Below, piece by piece: positions 8,093-17,274 of a stretch of DNA of 64,000 bases. The translations under genes were made by a program, and so were the position numbers. Positions within the stretch are counted from its first letter, which is position 1, and the number at the start of each line of letters is the position of its first letter. The DNA lies in the NCBI GenBank assembly GCA_963750255.1, contig CAVVPZ010000006.1:124001-188000 (forward strand), read 5' to 3'. Source of the DNA: DATLED01 sp963750255. GTDB lineage: Bacteria > Actinomycetota > Acidimicrobiia > Acidimicrobiales > CADCTF01. The notes beneath the pieces are model-generated. The model did not search any database, was not told where the DNA came from, and worked only from the letters and a program-made list of their open reading frames with translations.

Positions 8093-9153
8093 CCGTTCCC
8101 GAGATCGCGTGGTTCGGCGCCCTCTGCGACGACGACTACGAGTGGCTCGGCGTGCCCGATCCGAACTTGGTCAGCAGTTGGGAGCACTGCCGGTCGATCG
8201 TGTTGGCGGCCGAGGAGGGCGGTTTCGACAACGTGTTGTTGCCGTCGGGCTACGCCCTGGGTATCGACAGCACCGCGTTCGCGGCCGCCATCTCGCCGAT
8301 CACGCGCCGCATCCGACTCCTGCTCGCCGTCCGCATCGGCGAACTCGTCGTGCCCCAGTTGGCTCGCCAACTCGCCACCGTCGACCAGATCGCCGGCGGC
8401 CGCCTGACGATCAACATCATCTCGAGCGACGTCCCGGGCGAAACCACCCTCTCCTCCGACGCCCGCTACCGCCGCACCGCCGAGGCCATGGGCGCTCTCC
8501 GCTCGCTGCTCGACGGCGAGGGCGTGTCGATCCACGGCGAGTTCCTCGATCTCGACATCGAGCCACCCCGCCTCGGGCCGGTCGCCGGTCGCTGCCCGCC
8601 GTTCTATTTTGGCGGCTTGTCCGAAGCGGCTCGTGACTGTGCGGCGGCGGGGGCCGACGTCTATCTGATGTGGCCCGACACGGTTGCCGCCGTCGGCGAC
8701 GTGATCGCCGACGTCAGCGGCCGAGCGGCGGCGGCCGGTCGCCGCCTGCGCTTCGGGTGGCGATCCCACGTGATCGTTCGCGAAACCGAGGACGAGGCTC
8801 GGGCCGCGGCTCGCCGCCTGCTGTCAAGGCTCGACGACGAGGAAGGAGCGCGCATCCGAGGTCGCTCGCTCGACAGCGCCTCGACCGGCGTGCGCCGCCA
8901 GGCCGAGTTGCGCGAAGGCGCCGACGACGAGGGGTACGCCGATCGTCACCTGTGGACGGGCGTGGGCCGGGCTCGGAGCGGTGCTGGAGCCGCCATCGTC
9001 GGCGACCCCGACCAGGTCCGCGGTCGGATCCGCGAACTGCATGAGGCCGGCATCGACTCGTTCATCCTCTCGGGTTACCCCCATCTCGCCGAGTGCGACC
9101 GCGTCGCCCGCCACGTGCTCGCCGGCCTCGACCACGCCCCCCTGACGTTCTGA
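8089..9153 (+). CDS. LLM-class flavin-dependent monooxygenase (SsuD-like)
   Basis: This 354-residue protein matches the alkanesulfonate monooxygenase (SsuD) branch of the bacterial luciferase-like family. The evidence is GGFDNVLLPSGY near residue 45, then a barrel core with RIRLLLAVRIGELVVPQLARQLATVDQ shortened by the family pattern, GGRLTINII, and PPFYFGGLSEAA. Such enzymes use reduced flavin from a partner reductase to oxidise organosulfur or related compounds. The GTG start at 8089 overlaps the stop of the aldo/keto reductase. Together with the two upstream oxidoreductases it probably forms a degradation module, possibly for a sulfonated or otherwise C-S-containing sugar, which is inference only. 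Confidence 0.85.
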   Translation: MTVPEIAWFGALCDDDYEWLGVPDPNLVSSWEHCRSIVLAAEEGGFDNVLLPSGYALGIDSTAFAAAISPITRRIRLLLAVRIGELVVPQLARQLATVDQIAGGRLTINIISSDVPGETTLSSDARYRRTAEAMGALRSLLDGEGVSIHGEFLDLDIEPPRLGPVAGRCPPFYFGGLSEAARDCAAAGADVYLMWPDTVAAVGDVIADVSGRAAAAGRRLRFGWRSHVIVRETEDEARAAARRLLSRLDDEEGARIRGRSLDSASTGVRRQAELREGADDEGYADRHLWTGVGRARSGAGAAIVGDPDQVRGRIRELHEAGIDSFILSGYPHLAECDRVARHVLAGLDHAPLTF

Positions 9154-9185
9154 CCCCCGCCGTTCTCCCCGCCTGCTCCTCCGCA

Positions 9186-9275
9186 TTGATGTGGCCGAAG
9201 TGGCCGCCGCCACAGCCACCGCAACGGGTTGGAACGACCGCTTCGGCCACTCCAACGGGTTGGGTCAGACCCCTT
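9186..9275. repeat. intergenic repeat copy A with outer 10-bp inverted repeat
   Basis: Between two convergent genes, GTGGCCGAAG (9191-9200) pairs perfectly with CTTCGGCCAC (9241-9250). The segment between carries CAGCCACCGCAACGGGTTGGAACGACC. Related sequence occurs near 25.1 kb and, more weakly, near 46.5 kb. The position just after both stop codons would suit a bidirectional terminator or REP-like element. Confidence 0.55.
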
Positions 9276-10002
9276 CTTTTCGGGCCCGGATGATCAGGGT
9301 GCGGGGCACGTAGCGGAACGTCTCGCGCCAGAAGATCGAACGAGGCCCGCTGGCCGTCGGCTCGGGCTCGACGATGAGGTCGACGCCGTACCCGGCCCGG
9401 TGCAGACCCATGTAGAGATCGGCGATGGTGTGGTGGAAGTCGGTGAAGGTGATGCCGTTCCACTCGTAGTCGATCGGCGACCGGTCGAAGTACGAGCGGC
9501 GCACGAGCAGCGGCGTGTCGGCGTCGTCGTCGAGCATGTCGTAGGCCGGGTGAGGGAGCGAGAACACGAGCGGCGCGCCCGGCTTGAGCACTCGGTGTAC
9601 CTGCCGGAACACGCGGTTGAGGTCGTCGACGTAGCCGAAGGAGTACGACGAGAACACGAGGTCGATCGAGTCGGCGCGGACGAAGGCGAGGTCGGCGAGG
9701 TCACCGTGGTGCAACTCGACCTTGACGTTCTCGCGCTCGGTGAGGCGACGGGCGAACGCCAACTGTTCGGCCGAGAAGTCGACGCCGATGGCCACTGCGC
9801 CCTGTTTGGCAAACGCGATCGAACACTGGGCGCCGCCACAGCCGAGCTCGAGCACCCGCTTGCCCGACAGGTCGCCCAACAGCCGAAGATCGGCCTCGCT
9901 CGGGATGTCGGGGCCGTAGTGGGCCACGTCCGTCGGGAGCGCGGCCCCCTGCTGGTACGCGCTCGAGTGTCGATCCCAGGCGGCGGCGTTGTCGGTCGGC
10001 AC
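9265..10002 (-). CDS. class I SAM-dependent methyltransferase
   Basis: A methyltransferase of the Methyltransf_11/25 type. Motif I is VLELGCGGAQCSIAFAKQG, with VIGVD-like acidic residue GVDFSAEQLAFAR after it. Motif II is IDLVFSSYSFGYVDDLNRVFRQ, and the post-motif is VLKPGAPLVFSLPHP. The preferred start is the GTG at 10002 (VPTDNAAAWDRH), because longer forms from 10041 or 10062 would overlap the divergent gene at 10031. That makes about 245 residues. The substrate is unknown; the DYEWNGITFTDFHHTIADL region resembles small-molecule methylases. The stop codon lies only 15 bases from the right arm of repeat A. Confidence 0.8.
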   Translation of the reverse strand: MPTDNAAAWDRHSSAYQQGAALPTDVAHYGPDIPSEADLRLLGDLSGKRVLELGCGGAQCSIAFAKQGAVAIGVDFSAEQLAFARRLTERENVKVELHHGDLADLAFVRADSIDLVFSSYSFGYVDDLNRVFRQVHRVLKPGAPLVFSLPHPAYDMLDDDADTPLLVRRSYFDRSPIDYEWNGITFTDFHHTIADLYMGLHRAGYGVDLIVEPEPTASGPRSIFWRETFRYVPRTLIIRARKEGV

Positions 10003-10030
10003 CGTCGAAGCGTAGGCAGAATGGCGGTCC

Positions 10031-10735
10031 GTGCGGCGCATCCGGGTGGTGAGCTTCAACATCCTCCACGGGGTGCGCGCCGATGGGAGCGGCGAGATCG
10101 ACGTTCCTCGGCTGATCGAGGCCGTCGCCGCGCTGGGGCCCGACCTGCTGGCCCTTCAGGAGGTCGACGTCGGCGTGCCACGTTCACGTCGGGTGGATCA
10201 GGCTCGGGTCGTGGCCGATGCGCTCGGACTCGACGTCGTGTTCGGCAAGGCGAGCCGGGTCGGCATCATCGGCCGGTACGGCAATGCGTTGTTGGTGCGC
10301 GGCTTGATGGTCGGCACCGAGGTCGTCCGGCTGCCACGGATCGGGCGGTCCGAGCGACGGTCGGCGATCTTGGCCACGGCCCGGATCGACGGCGTCGCCG
10401 AGTTCGCCGTCGCCGCCACCCATCTGGGGATCCACCGTCCCGAGGTTCACCGCCAACTCGACGACGTCGTGCGCAGGTTGGCGGTCCGAGCGGGGGGCGG
10501 TCCCATGGTGCTGCTCGGCGACCTCAACCTCGAGGCCAGCGAGGTCGCACCGACCGTCGAGGCGGCCGGCTTGGTGCTGGCTGACACCAAGGCGTCGACC
10601 TATCCCAACCGATCCCCGCGGGCCCGCATCGACCACGTCGCCGTCGGGGGCGGCGTGGCCATCAACGCCGTCTCGGTGGTGGCCACCGACAGCTCCGATC
10701 ACCGCGCCCTCGTGGTCGAGCTCACGCTCCCTTGA
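10031..10735 (+). CDS. endonuclease/exonuclease/phosphatase (EEP) family protein
   Basis: All metal-binding and catalytic blocks of the EEP fold are present in order. They are VVSFNILHG at the start, LLALQEVD near residue 45, the strand AVAATHLGIHRPEVH, LLGDLNLEA near 160, RIDHVAV near 198, and SDHRALVVEL at the end. The length, 234 residues, fits the small phosphodiesterase-like branch. It has no signal peptide and so is probably cytoplasmic, acting on phosphodiesters or nucleic acid ends. It starts at GTG 10031, divergent from the methyltransferase, and ends 3 bases before the convergent repeat protein. A specific substrate cannot be assigned. Confidence 0.85.
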   Translation: MRRIRVVSFNILHGVRADGSGEIDVPRLIEAVAALGPDLLALQEVDVGVPRSRRVDQARVVADALGLDVVFGKASRVGIIGRYGNALLVRGLMVGTEVVRLPRIGRSERRSAILATARIDGVAEFAVAATHLGIHRPEVHRQLDDVVRRLAVRAGGGPMVLLGDLNLEASEVAPTVEAAGLVLADTKASTYPNRSPRARIDHVAVGGGVAINAVSVVATDSSDHRALVVELTLP

Positions 10736-10738
10736 GAG

Positions 10739-12534
10739 CTACGCGGCCATCCCGACGATCGGCTGGTTGAGGCGGATGGCGCCGGTGGAGCCGAGGAAGG
10801 GGGCGTCGCCGAAGGTGAAGATGCCGCCGTCGGAGGCGACGAGCCAGTAGCCGTCGCCGGTGGGGGTGGCGGCCATGCCGACGATGGGCTGGTTGAGGCG
10901 GATGGCGCCGGTGGAGCCGAGGAAGGGGGCGTCGCCGAAGGTGAAGATGCCGCCGTCGGAGGCGACGAGCCAGTAGCCGCTGTCCGGTGGGGGTGGCGGC
11001 CATGCCGACGATGGGCTTGGTTGAGGCGGATGGCGCCGGTGGAGCCGAGGAAGGGGGCGTCGCCGAAGGTGAAGATGCCGCCGTCGGAGGCGACGAGCCA
11101 GTAGCCGTCGCCGGTGGGGGTGGCGGCCATGCCGACGACGGGCCTGGTCAACGGTCCCTGGACCGAACCGAAGTCACCGGCGCCCCAATAGCCATAGACC
11201 TGCCCCGTGCCCGTGACCTGCCAGTAGCCGCTGCATGTCGACGCCGCCGTGATGGCGACCACCGAACCAGGCTGGGTCATGGCGGAGTGGCCGTCTTGGC
11301 CGGCGGTGCCGCCCGGACCGAAGTGCGAGACCGAGCCGTCGTCTCGCGACGTCCAGTACCCGACCTTGTTGGGCGGGGTGGCCAGCCCGACCGCCCGACG
11401 AAACGTGGATGGAGAGGCGCCCTCGAAGCCGTGACGCCCGAACGTGAAGATCCCTCCGTCGGCGGCCACGAGGCGATAGCCGACCGGGAGCGACGACGGC
11501 GGCCACGACGGTGCGTCGGCGCTACAGCTCGACCAGCCGAGCGAGGTGAGCTCGACGTCGTTGCCGTCGCCGCCGGCATACGAGATTCGCCACCGCTCGC
11601 CGTACGGCGCGAAGACACTGCCCTCGGGCAGGTCGGCGAACGTCCCCGTGACGGGCCCCGGAGTGCGCTTGTCGACGATCCGGATGACTTCGCCCTCGCT
11701 GTTGTTCGACGGCATGGTCACGTCGAGGCGAGCGCCGCCCAGGTCGATGTCGTCGACGATGAGTCGCGACTCGCGATACGGGGCCTCGAGCGTCGCGCCC
11801 GGCGCCAACACCACTCTCCCTGCGGTCAACGACTCGGGGCCGAACGCGCCGTAGGAGCGCGCCAGCGAGATCACCCCGCCATCGGCCCGGAAGTCGCTGA
11901 GGGGTCCTGGACCGGAGAGGCGGCCGCCGTGGAGGGTGAGCGGCGCCTCCCAGCGCGACTCGGCGAGCACTGCGCCGGCGTACACGTCGAGTGAAGAGTC
12001 GCTCGTCACCCCCGGACGCAGGAACAGATCTCCGCTTCCCCGCTTGACCACGGCGCCCCGACCGGTGAAGGGACCGGGGATGAAGCGACCGCTTCCGTCG
12101 AAGGTCAGCGTGTGTCCCTGAAGATCGATGCCGTCGTCGGCGACGACATCGGCCGGTCCGTTGCCCCAGGTCTGGTCGCCGAGCACGGTGACAGGCATGA
12201 GGAACCCGACCGTGTAGCCCTTCGGGGCCGCCGCGGTGAGACCCCGGAGTATGCCGACGGGCTCTCCGTCGACCTGGCAGTTGGGTCCGAACGTGATCGA
12301 GCCGATGTCGAGGCGCGGTGAGATGTCGTTGGCACCGCAACCCTGGCCGAACGGGAAGTGGAGGTCGTCGCCTGCCCGCGGCGCCCGCCCCTCTTGCCAA
12401 TTCGTCGCCCGCGACCAGTACAGCGGCGTGGACGTGTCGGCCCACGTCATGGTGGCGGCGTGCGCGGGCGTCGGGATCGCCACCACCGAGGCGATGGCGA
12501 GGGCGGCGACGATGACCCGTCTGAGGCGGAGCAC
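10739..12534 (-). CDS. secreted protein with C-terminal 42-residue tandem repeats (frameshifted in repeats)
   Basis: The GTG start at 12534 gives a clear signal peptide (VIVAALAIASVVAIPTPAHA). The middle is a beta-rich region with autotransporter-like short repeats (GRGAVVKRGSGDLFLRPG, LTLHGGRLSGPGPLS). The C-terminal third consists of repeats of about 42 residues built on GDGYWLVASDGGIFTFGDAP and FLGSTGAIRLNQPIVGMAA. In DNA the last copies are nearly identical, with spacings of 126, 127 and 127 bases. The two one-base excesses, near 10980 and 11018, break the frame, and the last repeats read correctly only after correction, ending NQPIVGMAA at 10739. Related repeats end the neighbouring metalloprotease. 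A surface or substrate-binding role is inferred. Confidence 0.7.
10745..11145 (-). repeat. tandem 126-bp coding repeats
   Basis: Starts of the repeated block GGCCATSCCGACGAT fall at 10745, 10871, 10998 and 11125, so the unit is 126 bp (42 codons). Two copies carry one extra base. The near-identity of the DNA suggests recent duplication, or error during assembly of the repeat. Confidence 0.85.
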
Positions 12535-12554
12535 GTGAGCGACGGGGCGGAGGT

Positions 12555-12842
12555 TCAGGCGACGATTTCGCTGGTCTGCATGACCGGCGAGATCGACGTG
12601 TAGTTGGCGATGTCGGCAATGACGGCACCGGTGCCGGGATCGCTCATGGCGGAGTGCAACGCCTCGGGCGAGTCGAACGTGAAGTGCACGGCGGCCACGT
12701 AAGGGCCGTCGACACCCTTGTCGATGTCGGCGCCGGCCAGGCCCCAGGTCTTGATGGCCAGGGGCACGTGGTTGTCGCGGTAGTAGTCGTGGTCGAAGGA
12801 TGCGCCTTCGGTGGCCGGGTAGAGGACGCTCAAGCGGATCAT
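12555..12842 (-). CDS. EthD domain protein
   Basis: A 95-residue protein starting MIRLSVLYPATEGASFDHDYY and continuing RDNHVPLAIKTWG. This is the EthD-family layout of a first strand, FDxDYYxxxHxPL, a central AAVHFTFDSPEALHSAM block, and a TSISPVMQTSEI ending strand. EthD proteins are dimeric alpha/beta-barrel ferredoxin-fold proteins of uncertain enzymatic role, first found with ethyl tert-butyl ether degradation genes. It lies 20 bases upstream of the start of the secreted repeat protein on the same strand. The ATG at 12842 gives the normal length. Confidence 0.8.
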   Translation of the reverse strand: MIRLSVLYPATEGASFDHDYYRDNHVPLAIKTWGLAGADIDKGVDGPYVAAVHFTFDSPEALHSAMSDPGTGAVIADIANYTSISPVMQTSEIVA

Positions 12843-12945
12843 GTCGGCAGTCTTATCCCGTTCAGTCCGTGAGGCCCGGGGTGGGCTCCGTGGGCCACGG
12901 TGCGACGGAGCAGGAGCGAAGGTCGGTGGAGTCGAAGCACTACCC

Positions 12946-15006
12946 ATGGCTCGACGACCCCGAAGCCGGCTGGCGCGTGCGTTCATGGTCGCCGCGCTGC
13001 TCGTTGCCCTCTTCGTCGCCGCGCCGGTGCGGGCGGCGACGCCCCCGTCGGCGACGCTGGACCGGCCCGGGCAGCGGGTCGAGTGGACCGGGGGGCCCTT
13101 CACGGGCTCGAACCCGGTCAATGATCCGCTCGGCGCGACCGAACCCTGTGCCTCGTCGACGACGCCGGGCTGCGACCGATTCACCGTGACCGTCTCGCCT
13201 CAGCCCGGGCCGACGACGTTGGTCGTCAACGTCACGACCAAGAGCGGCGACGTCGACGACTACGACCTCTATGTGTTCCACAACGGCGTGCAGGTCGGGC
13301 AGTCAGCGCAGCAGGGCACACCCGCAGCGGGCGAGTCGGTTGCCGTCGGGCTGCCCTCCGGGACGTACGAGGTGCGAGTGCAGGCGTACGCCGTGGCTCC
13401 CGGATCGACCTATGCGGGGTTCGTTCGCCTCGACACCGGCGGAGAGCGCACCTTTGACGAGGCCGGCCAGGACTGCCTCGAACTCGTGCCAGCCAAGGTT
13501 GGCGTCGCCGGGTTGACCGACGACGGTCGCCGGGTGGCCGTCGACGTCACCGTGCTTGTCGACACCGGCATCAGCGAGTCGCGGGCGCGCGAGGTGATGA
13601 CGTACGCGAAGAAGTCGTACGCCCCCCTCGGAATCGATCTCGAGGTGACGCGGTACGTCGCCGTCAACGCGCCCTCCGATGGCACGGCCAAGAAGGGTGA
13701 TCTGACCGTTGGCACGGCCAGCGGCGACGCCATGTTGGCCTTCGCCAAGGGCCTGCTCGGTGGTGTCCGGCCTCCGGACAGCGACGTGGTCTACGTCCTC
13801 ACTGACAAGGACCTCTACTCGGGCACCTCGGACACCCGGGATTACGGCCTGCTGGGTCTGGCCGACTGCATTGGCGGCGTCCGTTTCGACAACCACGCGT
13901 TTGCCACCGGCGAACTCGGCGACGACCTCGCCTTCGCCGTCGGCCCCGCGACGTTCCTCGGCAACGCTGGATCCAAGACGGCGTCACACGAGATCGGTCA
14001 CCTGCTGGGCGCCCATCACCACTACTTCGATTGCGCCGAGGGCCTCGCCGAGGAGACGACCGACCAGCGCGAAGTGTCGCCGTGCACGATCATGGCGCCC
14101 TTCGTCGACCTGGGCAGCATCAACTTCGGGATCGTCGACGGCGCCGCGGTGCGGGGCCATGCGGTTGCCTACGCCGGCGACAACGACGCGCTGGCCGCCG
14201 CAGCCCGGACCCAGGCTGAGCAGTCCGCGGCCCGAAGCGGGAGCACGGGCTTTCCTGGCCCCGGCTACGCGCTGTTGGGCGAAGACGGCGGCATCTTCAC
14301 CTTCGGCGACGCCGGCTTCTTCGGCTCGACCGGAGGGCAGCGACTCAACTCCCCCGTCGTCGCCATGGCCTGGACGCCGACCGGCAAGGGCTACTGGGTC
14401 GTCGCCCGCGACGGCGGCATCTTCACGTTCGGCGACGCCCGGTTCTTCGGCTCCACCGGCGGGATGAAACTCAACGCGCCGATCCTGGGGATGGAATCCT
14501 CACCGACCGGCCACGGCTATTGGTTGGTGGCCTCCGACGGCGGCATCTTCACCTTCGGCGACGCCGGATTCTTCGGCTCGACCGGCGACCGGAAGCTCAA
14601 CGCTCCGGTGGTCGGACTCGGCACCACGGGCTCGGGCCGCGGCTACTGGTTGGTGGCCTCCGACGGCGGCATATTCACCTTCGGCGACGCCCGCTTCTTC
14701 GGCTCGACGGGCGACCGCAAGCTCAACCAACCCGTGTTCGATCTGGCGGCGACGGCGTCTGACGGCGGCTACTGGTTGGTCGCACGCGACGGCGGCGTGT
14801 TCACCTTCGGCGACGCCGCATTCTTCGGCTCCACGGCGGGCGGGAGCGGGGTCGTCGTCGGCCTCGACGCCACTCGTTCCGACCGCGGCTACTGGATCGC
14901 CAACCGCTCTGGGTTCGTCTCGAACTTCGGGGATGCACCGGCGTTGGGCGACCTCCGTTCACAGCGATTGAACGCCCCGATCGTCGGGTTCTCCGCCTCG
15001 CCATAA
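12946..15006 (+). CDS. secreted metzincin-like zinc metalloprotease with C-terminal repeats
   Basis: ATG 12946 gives a signal peptide (FMVAALLVALFVAAPVRA). A pre-peptidase-like beta domain follows (VNVTTKSGDVDDYDLYVF). The catalytic part has HEIGHLLGAHH, the HExxHxxGxxH zinc motif, at about residues 348-358. A downstream CTIMAPF gives the Met-turn methionine, as in reprolysin-type metzincins. From about residue 443 on, at least five repeats of the type GYWLVASDGGIFTFGDAGFFGSTG close the protein, as in the neighbouring secreted protein. The total is 686 residues. It probably degrades extracellular protein, with the repeats acting as a beta-propeller-like adhesion domain (inference). An upstream in-frame start at 12841 is unlikely because the signal peptide would be internal. 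Confidence 0.85.
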   Translation: MARRPRSRLARAFMVAALLVALFVAAPVRAATPPSATLDRPGQRVEWTGGPFTGSNPVNDPLGATEPCASSTTPGCDRFTVTVSPQPGPTTLVVNVTTKSGDVDDYDLYVFHNGVQVGQSAQQGTPAAGESVAVGLPSGTYEVRVQAYAVAPGSTYAGFVRLDTGGERTFDEAGQDCLELVPAKVGVAGLTDDGRRVAVDVTVLVDTGISESRAREVMTYAKKSYAPLGIDLEVTRYVAVNAPSDGTAKKGDLTVGTASGDAMLAFAKGLLGGVRPPDSDVVYVLTDKDLYSGTSDTRDYGLLGLADCIGGVRFDNHAFATGELGDDLAFAVGPATFLGNAGSKTASHEIGHLLGAHHHYFDCAEGLAEETTDQREVSPCTIMAPFVDLGSINFGIVDGAAVRGHAVAYAGDNDALAAAARTQAEQSAARSGSTGFPGPGYALLGEDGGIFTFGDAGFFGSTGGQRLNSPVVAMAWTPTGKGYWVVARDGGIFTFGDARFFGSTGGMKLNAPILGMESSPTGHGYWLVASDGGIFTFGDAGFFGSTGDRKLNAPVVGLGTTGSGRGYWLVASDGGIFTFGDARFFGSTGDRKLNQPVFDLAATASDGGYWLVARDGGVFTFGDAAFFGSTAGGSGVVVGLDATRSDRGYWIANRSGFVSNFGDAPALGDLRSQRLNAPIVGFSASP

Positions 15007-15091
15007 GCGATCTGAGGTGTCATCCTGGGCTTTGGTGGGAATGTCCGATCGGTCCGTTTTGCACGGACTGCCGACCCCGGGGGAGGACCCC

Positions 15092-16192
15092 ATGCCCACC
15101 ACACGTGCCGTGCACCGCTTCGCCGGTGCCGCCTTGGCCGCCCTGTTGGCGGTCGCCGCTTTCGCTGCCCCGGCCTCTGCGGCCGCGCCAAGCGATCCCC
15201 TCTACGCCAAGCAGTGGGGACCACAGCAGGTACACGCCCCCGAAGCTTGGCCGACGTCGACCGGCGCGGGCACGATCATCGCCGTCGTCGACAACGGCGT
15301 CGACCGGACGCACGAGGACCTCGCCGGCAAGGTGCTCCCCGGGAACACGTTCGTCGACTGCGGTGATGCAGGATGCGGCAACGGCGACTGGTTCCCCAAC
15401 GACAACCCCAACGACGAGCCCGCGCATGGCACGCACGTCGCCGGGATCGCTGCCGCCGTCACCGGCAATGGCGTCGGTATCGCCGGCGTCGCGCCCGACG
15501 CACAGATCCTTCCGGTCCGAGTCCTCGGTCCCGACGGCGGTTCGTTCGAAGACATCGCTCGGGGCATTCGGTGGGCGAGTGACCACGGCGCTGACGTGAT
15601 CAACATGAGCATCGGCGCGTTGCCAGGAACGCAGGCGCTTGTGATCACGGGCCAGATCACCGACGTGACCGACGCCGTCGCCTACGCCGCCTCCAAGGGG
15701 GTCGTCGTCGTGGTCGCCGCCGGCAACGAGTCGTTCCCGCTCTGTGCCGAGCCGTCGTTCGACGACGCGGTCATCTGCGTCACGGCGACCGACAAGCGCG
15801 AGGCGCGGGCCGCGTATTCGAACGAGCCGATCAAGCCCGACCTGCGCACGCTTGCTGCCCCGGGAGGGTCGGCCCTCCCCATCTGCGGTGAGGACATCCT
15901 GTCGACGGTGCCCGCCGGGCGAGCGCCGAAGGCGAGCGCAGACACTTGCGGCTGGGGGCCGAAGTACAACTACGAGGAGATGGCGGGCACTTCGATGGCC
16001 GCCCCCCACGTCGCCGGCGTCGCCGCGCTGGTGGCGGCCCGGGGTTGTTCGGCCGAACAGAACGTGGCCGCGCTGCTTGCCACCGCCCGCCAGCCTGTGA
16101 CCGGCACGCGCGGCGCGTACACGCCGGTTTACGGCTACGGGATCGTCGACGCCGCCGCCGCAGTGGCGGCGGCCACGACGTCGTGCCGCTGA
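15092..16192 (+). CDS. secreted subtilisin-family (S8) serine protease
   Basis: The ATG at 15092 is preceded by GGGAGG and begins a signal peptide (AGAALAALLAVAAFAAPASA). The mature part has the complete S8 triad. Asp is in IIAVVDNGVDRTH near residue 67, His in HGTHVAGIAAA near 112, and Ser in GTSMAAPHVAGVAALV near 300. The oxyanion Asn is in VVVVAAGNES. At 366 residues with no large C-terminal extension it is a simple extracellular subtilisin, without an obvious long propeptide. It lies 85 bases after the metalloprotease gene, in the same orientation. The two probably serve extracellular protein use together. Confidence 0.9.
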   Translation: MPTTRAVHRFAGAALAALLAVAAFAAPASAAAPSDPLYAKQWGPQQVHAPEAWPTSTGAGTIIAVVDNGVDRTHEDLAGKVLPGNTFVDCGDAGCGNGDWFPNDNPNDEPAHGTHVAGIAAAVTGNGVGIAGVAPDAQILPVRVLGPDGGSFEDIARGIRWASDHGADVINMSIGALPGTQALVITGQITDVTDAVAYAASKGVVVVVAAGNESFPLCAEPSFDDAVICVTATDKREARAAYSNEPIKPDLRTLAAPGGSALPICGEDILSTVPAGRAPKASADTCGWGPKYNYEEMAGTSMAAPHVAGVAALVAARGCSAEQNVAALLATARQPVTGTRGAYTPVYGYGIVDAAAAVAAATTSCR

Positions 16193-16195
16193 GGT

Positions 16196-17231
16196 TCAGC
16201 CCACCGGGCTGAGGGTTCGCCCGTCGGCGTGGCGGGCGAACCGGTCCTGGGTGGGCCCGTTGGTCGGGGCCTCGTCCTCCCACGGCCAGCCGCCGAACCC
16301 CGTGTCCTGGTAGTCCTCGAAGGCCTGCTGGATCTCGGCGCGGTGTTCATCACGAACGGGCCGTAGCGGGCCACCGGCTCGCCGATGGGCACGCCCTGCA
16401 GGAGGAGGGCGTCGACCTCGGCGGCGCCCGCCGTCAGCGTCACCGCCTCGCCGGCCTGGACCACCACGCCGGTGTCGTTGCCGACCTCGGTGCCGGCCAC
16501 CTGCAGCGTGTCGCCCTCGAACACGTAGAGCACGCGCACGGTGTCGTCGCCCCGGCGGGCGGCGGGCAGCGTCCACGTCGCCCCGGGCTCGAGGCGGAGG
16601 TGCCAGATGGCGACGTCGGCGTCGTGATCGGGCCGCACAGGAGTCGGGCGGCGGCGGCGGGGCGGTCGCTCCGTCGAGGTCGCCGGCGATGACGCGTGAC
16701 CTCGGTCGAGCGGCCCGCGATCGTCGGTGACGTGGTGGCGTCGGAGGTCGTCGTCCCAGAGCATCGTGAAGTACGGGTCGACCAGCTTGTCGGCGGCGGG
16801 CAGGTTGAGCCAGATCTGGAAGAGCTCGAGCGGGTTGGCGCGTTCGCGTTCGAGCAGCGGGAACATCTCGGCGTGCACGATGCCGCTGCCGGCGGTGAGC
16901 CACTGGACGTCGCCACGGCCGAAGCGGGCGGCGGCGCCGAGCGAGTCGGCGTGGTCGATGAGGCCCTTGCGGACGTAGGTGACCGTCTCGAAGCCGCGGT
17001 GCGGGTGGCTGGGGAAACCCGGGCACGAGCAGGCCGTGGTACATGCTCCAGCCGTCCTGGCCGGAGAAGTCCTGACCGAGGTCGCGGTCGTCGATCGGCA
17101 ACGGCGGGCGCCAGCCGCTCGTCGCCGGCCGGGTAGGCGTCGTCGTGGTGGGCGCAGAAGAGGAACGGGTCGACGGTCGGCCATTGCGCGCCGAGCGGAA
17201 CGGTCTGCACGACAGGACTGGAGGTATCCAT
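16196..17231 (-). CDS. pirin family protein (multiple frameshifts)
   Basis: Fragments in all three minus-strand frames add up to one pirin. The start is PLGAQWPTVDPFLFCAHHDD. Then come GQDGWSMYHGLLVPGFPSHPHRGFETVTYV, shortened to the metal site HPHRGFE, and WLTAGSGIVHAEMF, the second pirin signature. The C-terminal cupin follows (VLYVFEGDTLQVAG, LLLQGVPIGEPVARYGPFVMNT), and the end is FGGWPWEDEAP. At least four single-base shifts, near 17105, 17030, 16650 and 16340, are needed. Pirins are bicupin Fe proteins, some with quercetinase activity. It is convergent with the subtilisin gene and downstream of ino1. The density of shifts suggests sequence error rather than decay. Confidence 0.75.
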
Positions 17232-17274
17232 GACGCTCCCTTCCAACATTGTTGCGTCCACAACCATTCCCCAC

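Noticed and set aside
10745..11145. Direct repeats that could suggest a CRISPR array
   Set aside because: The unit is 126 bp without unique spacers and is in frame with a secreted repeat protein. It is a coding tandem repeat.
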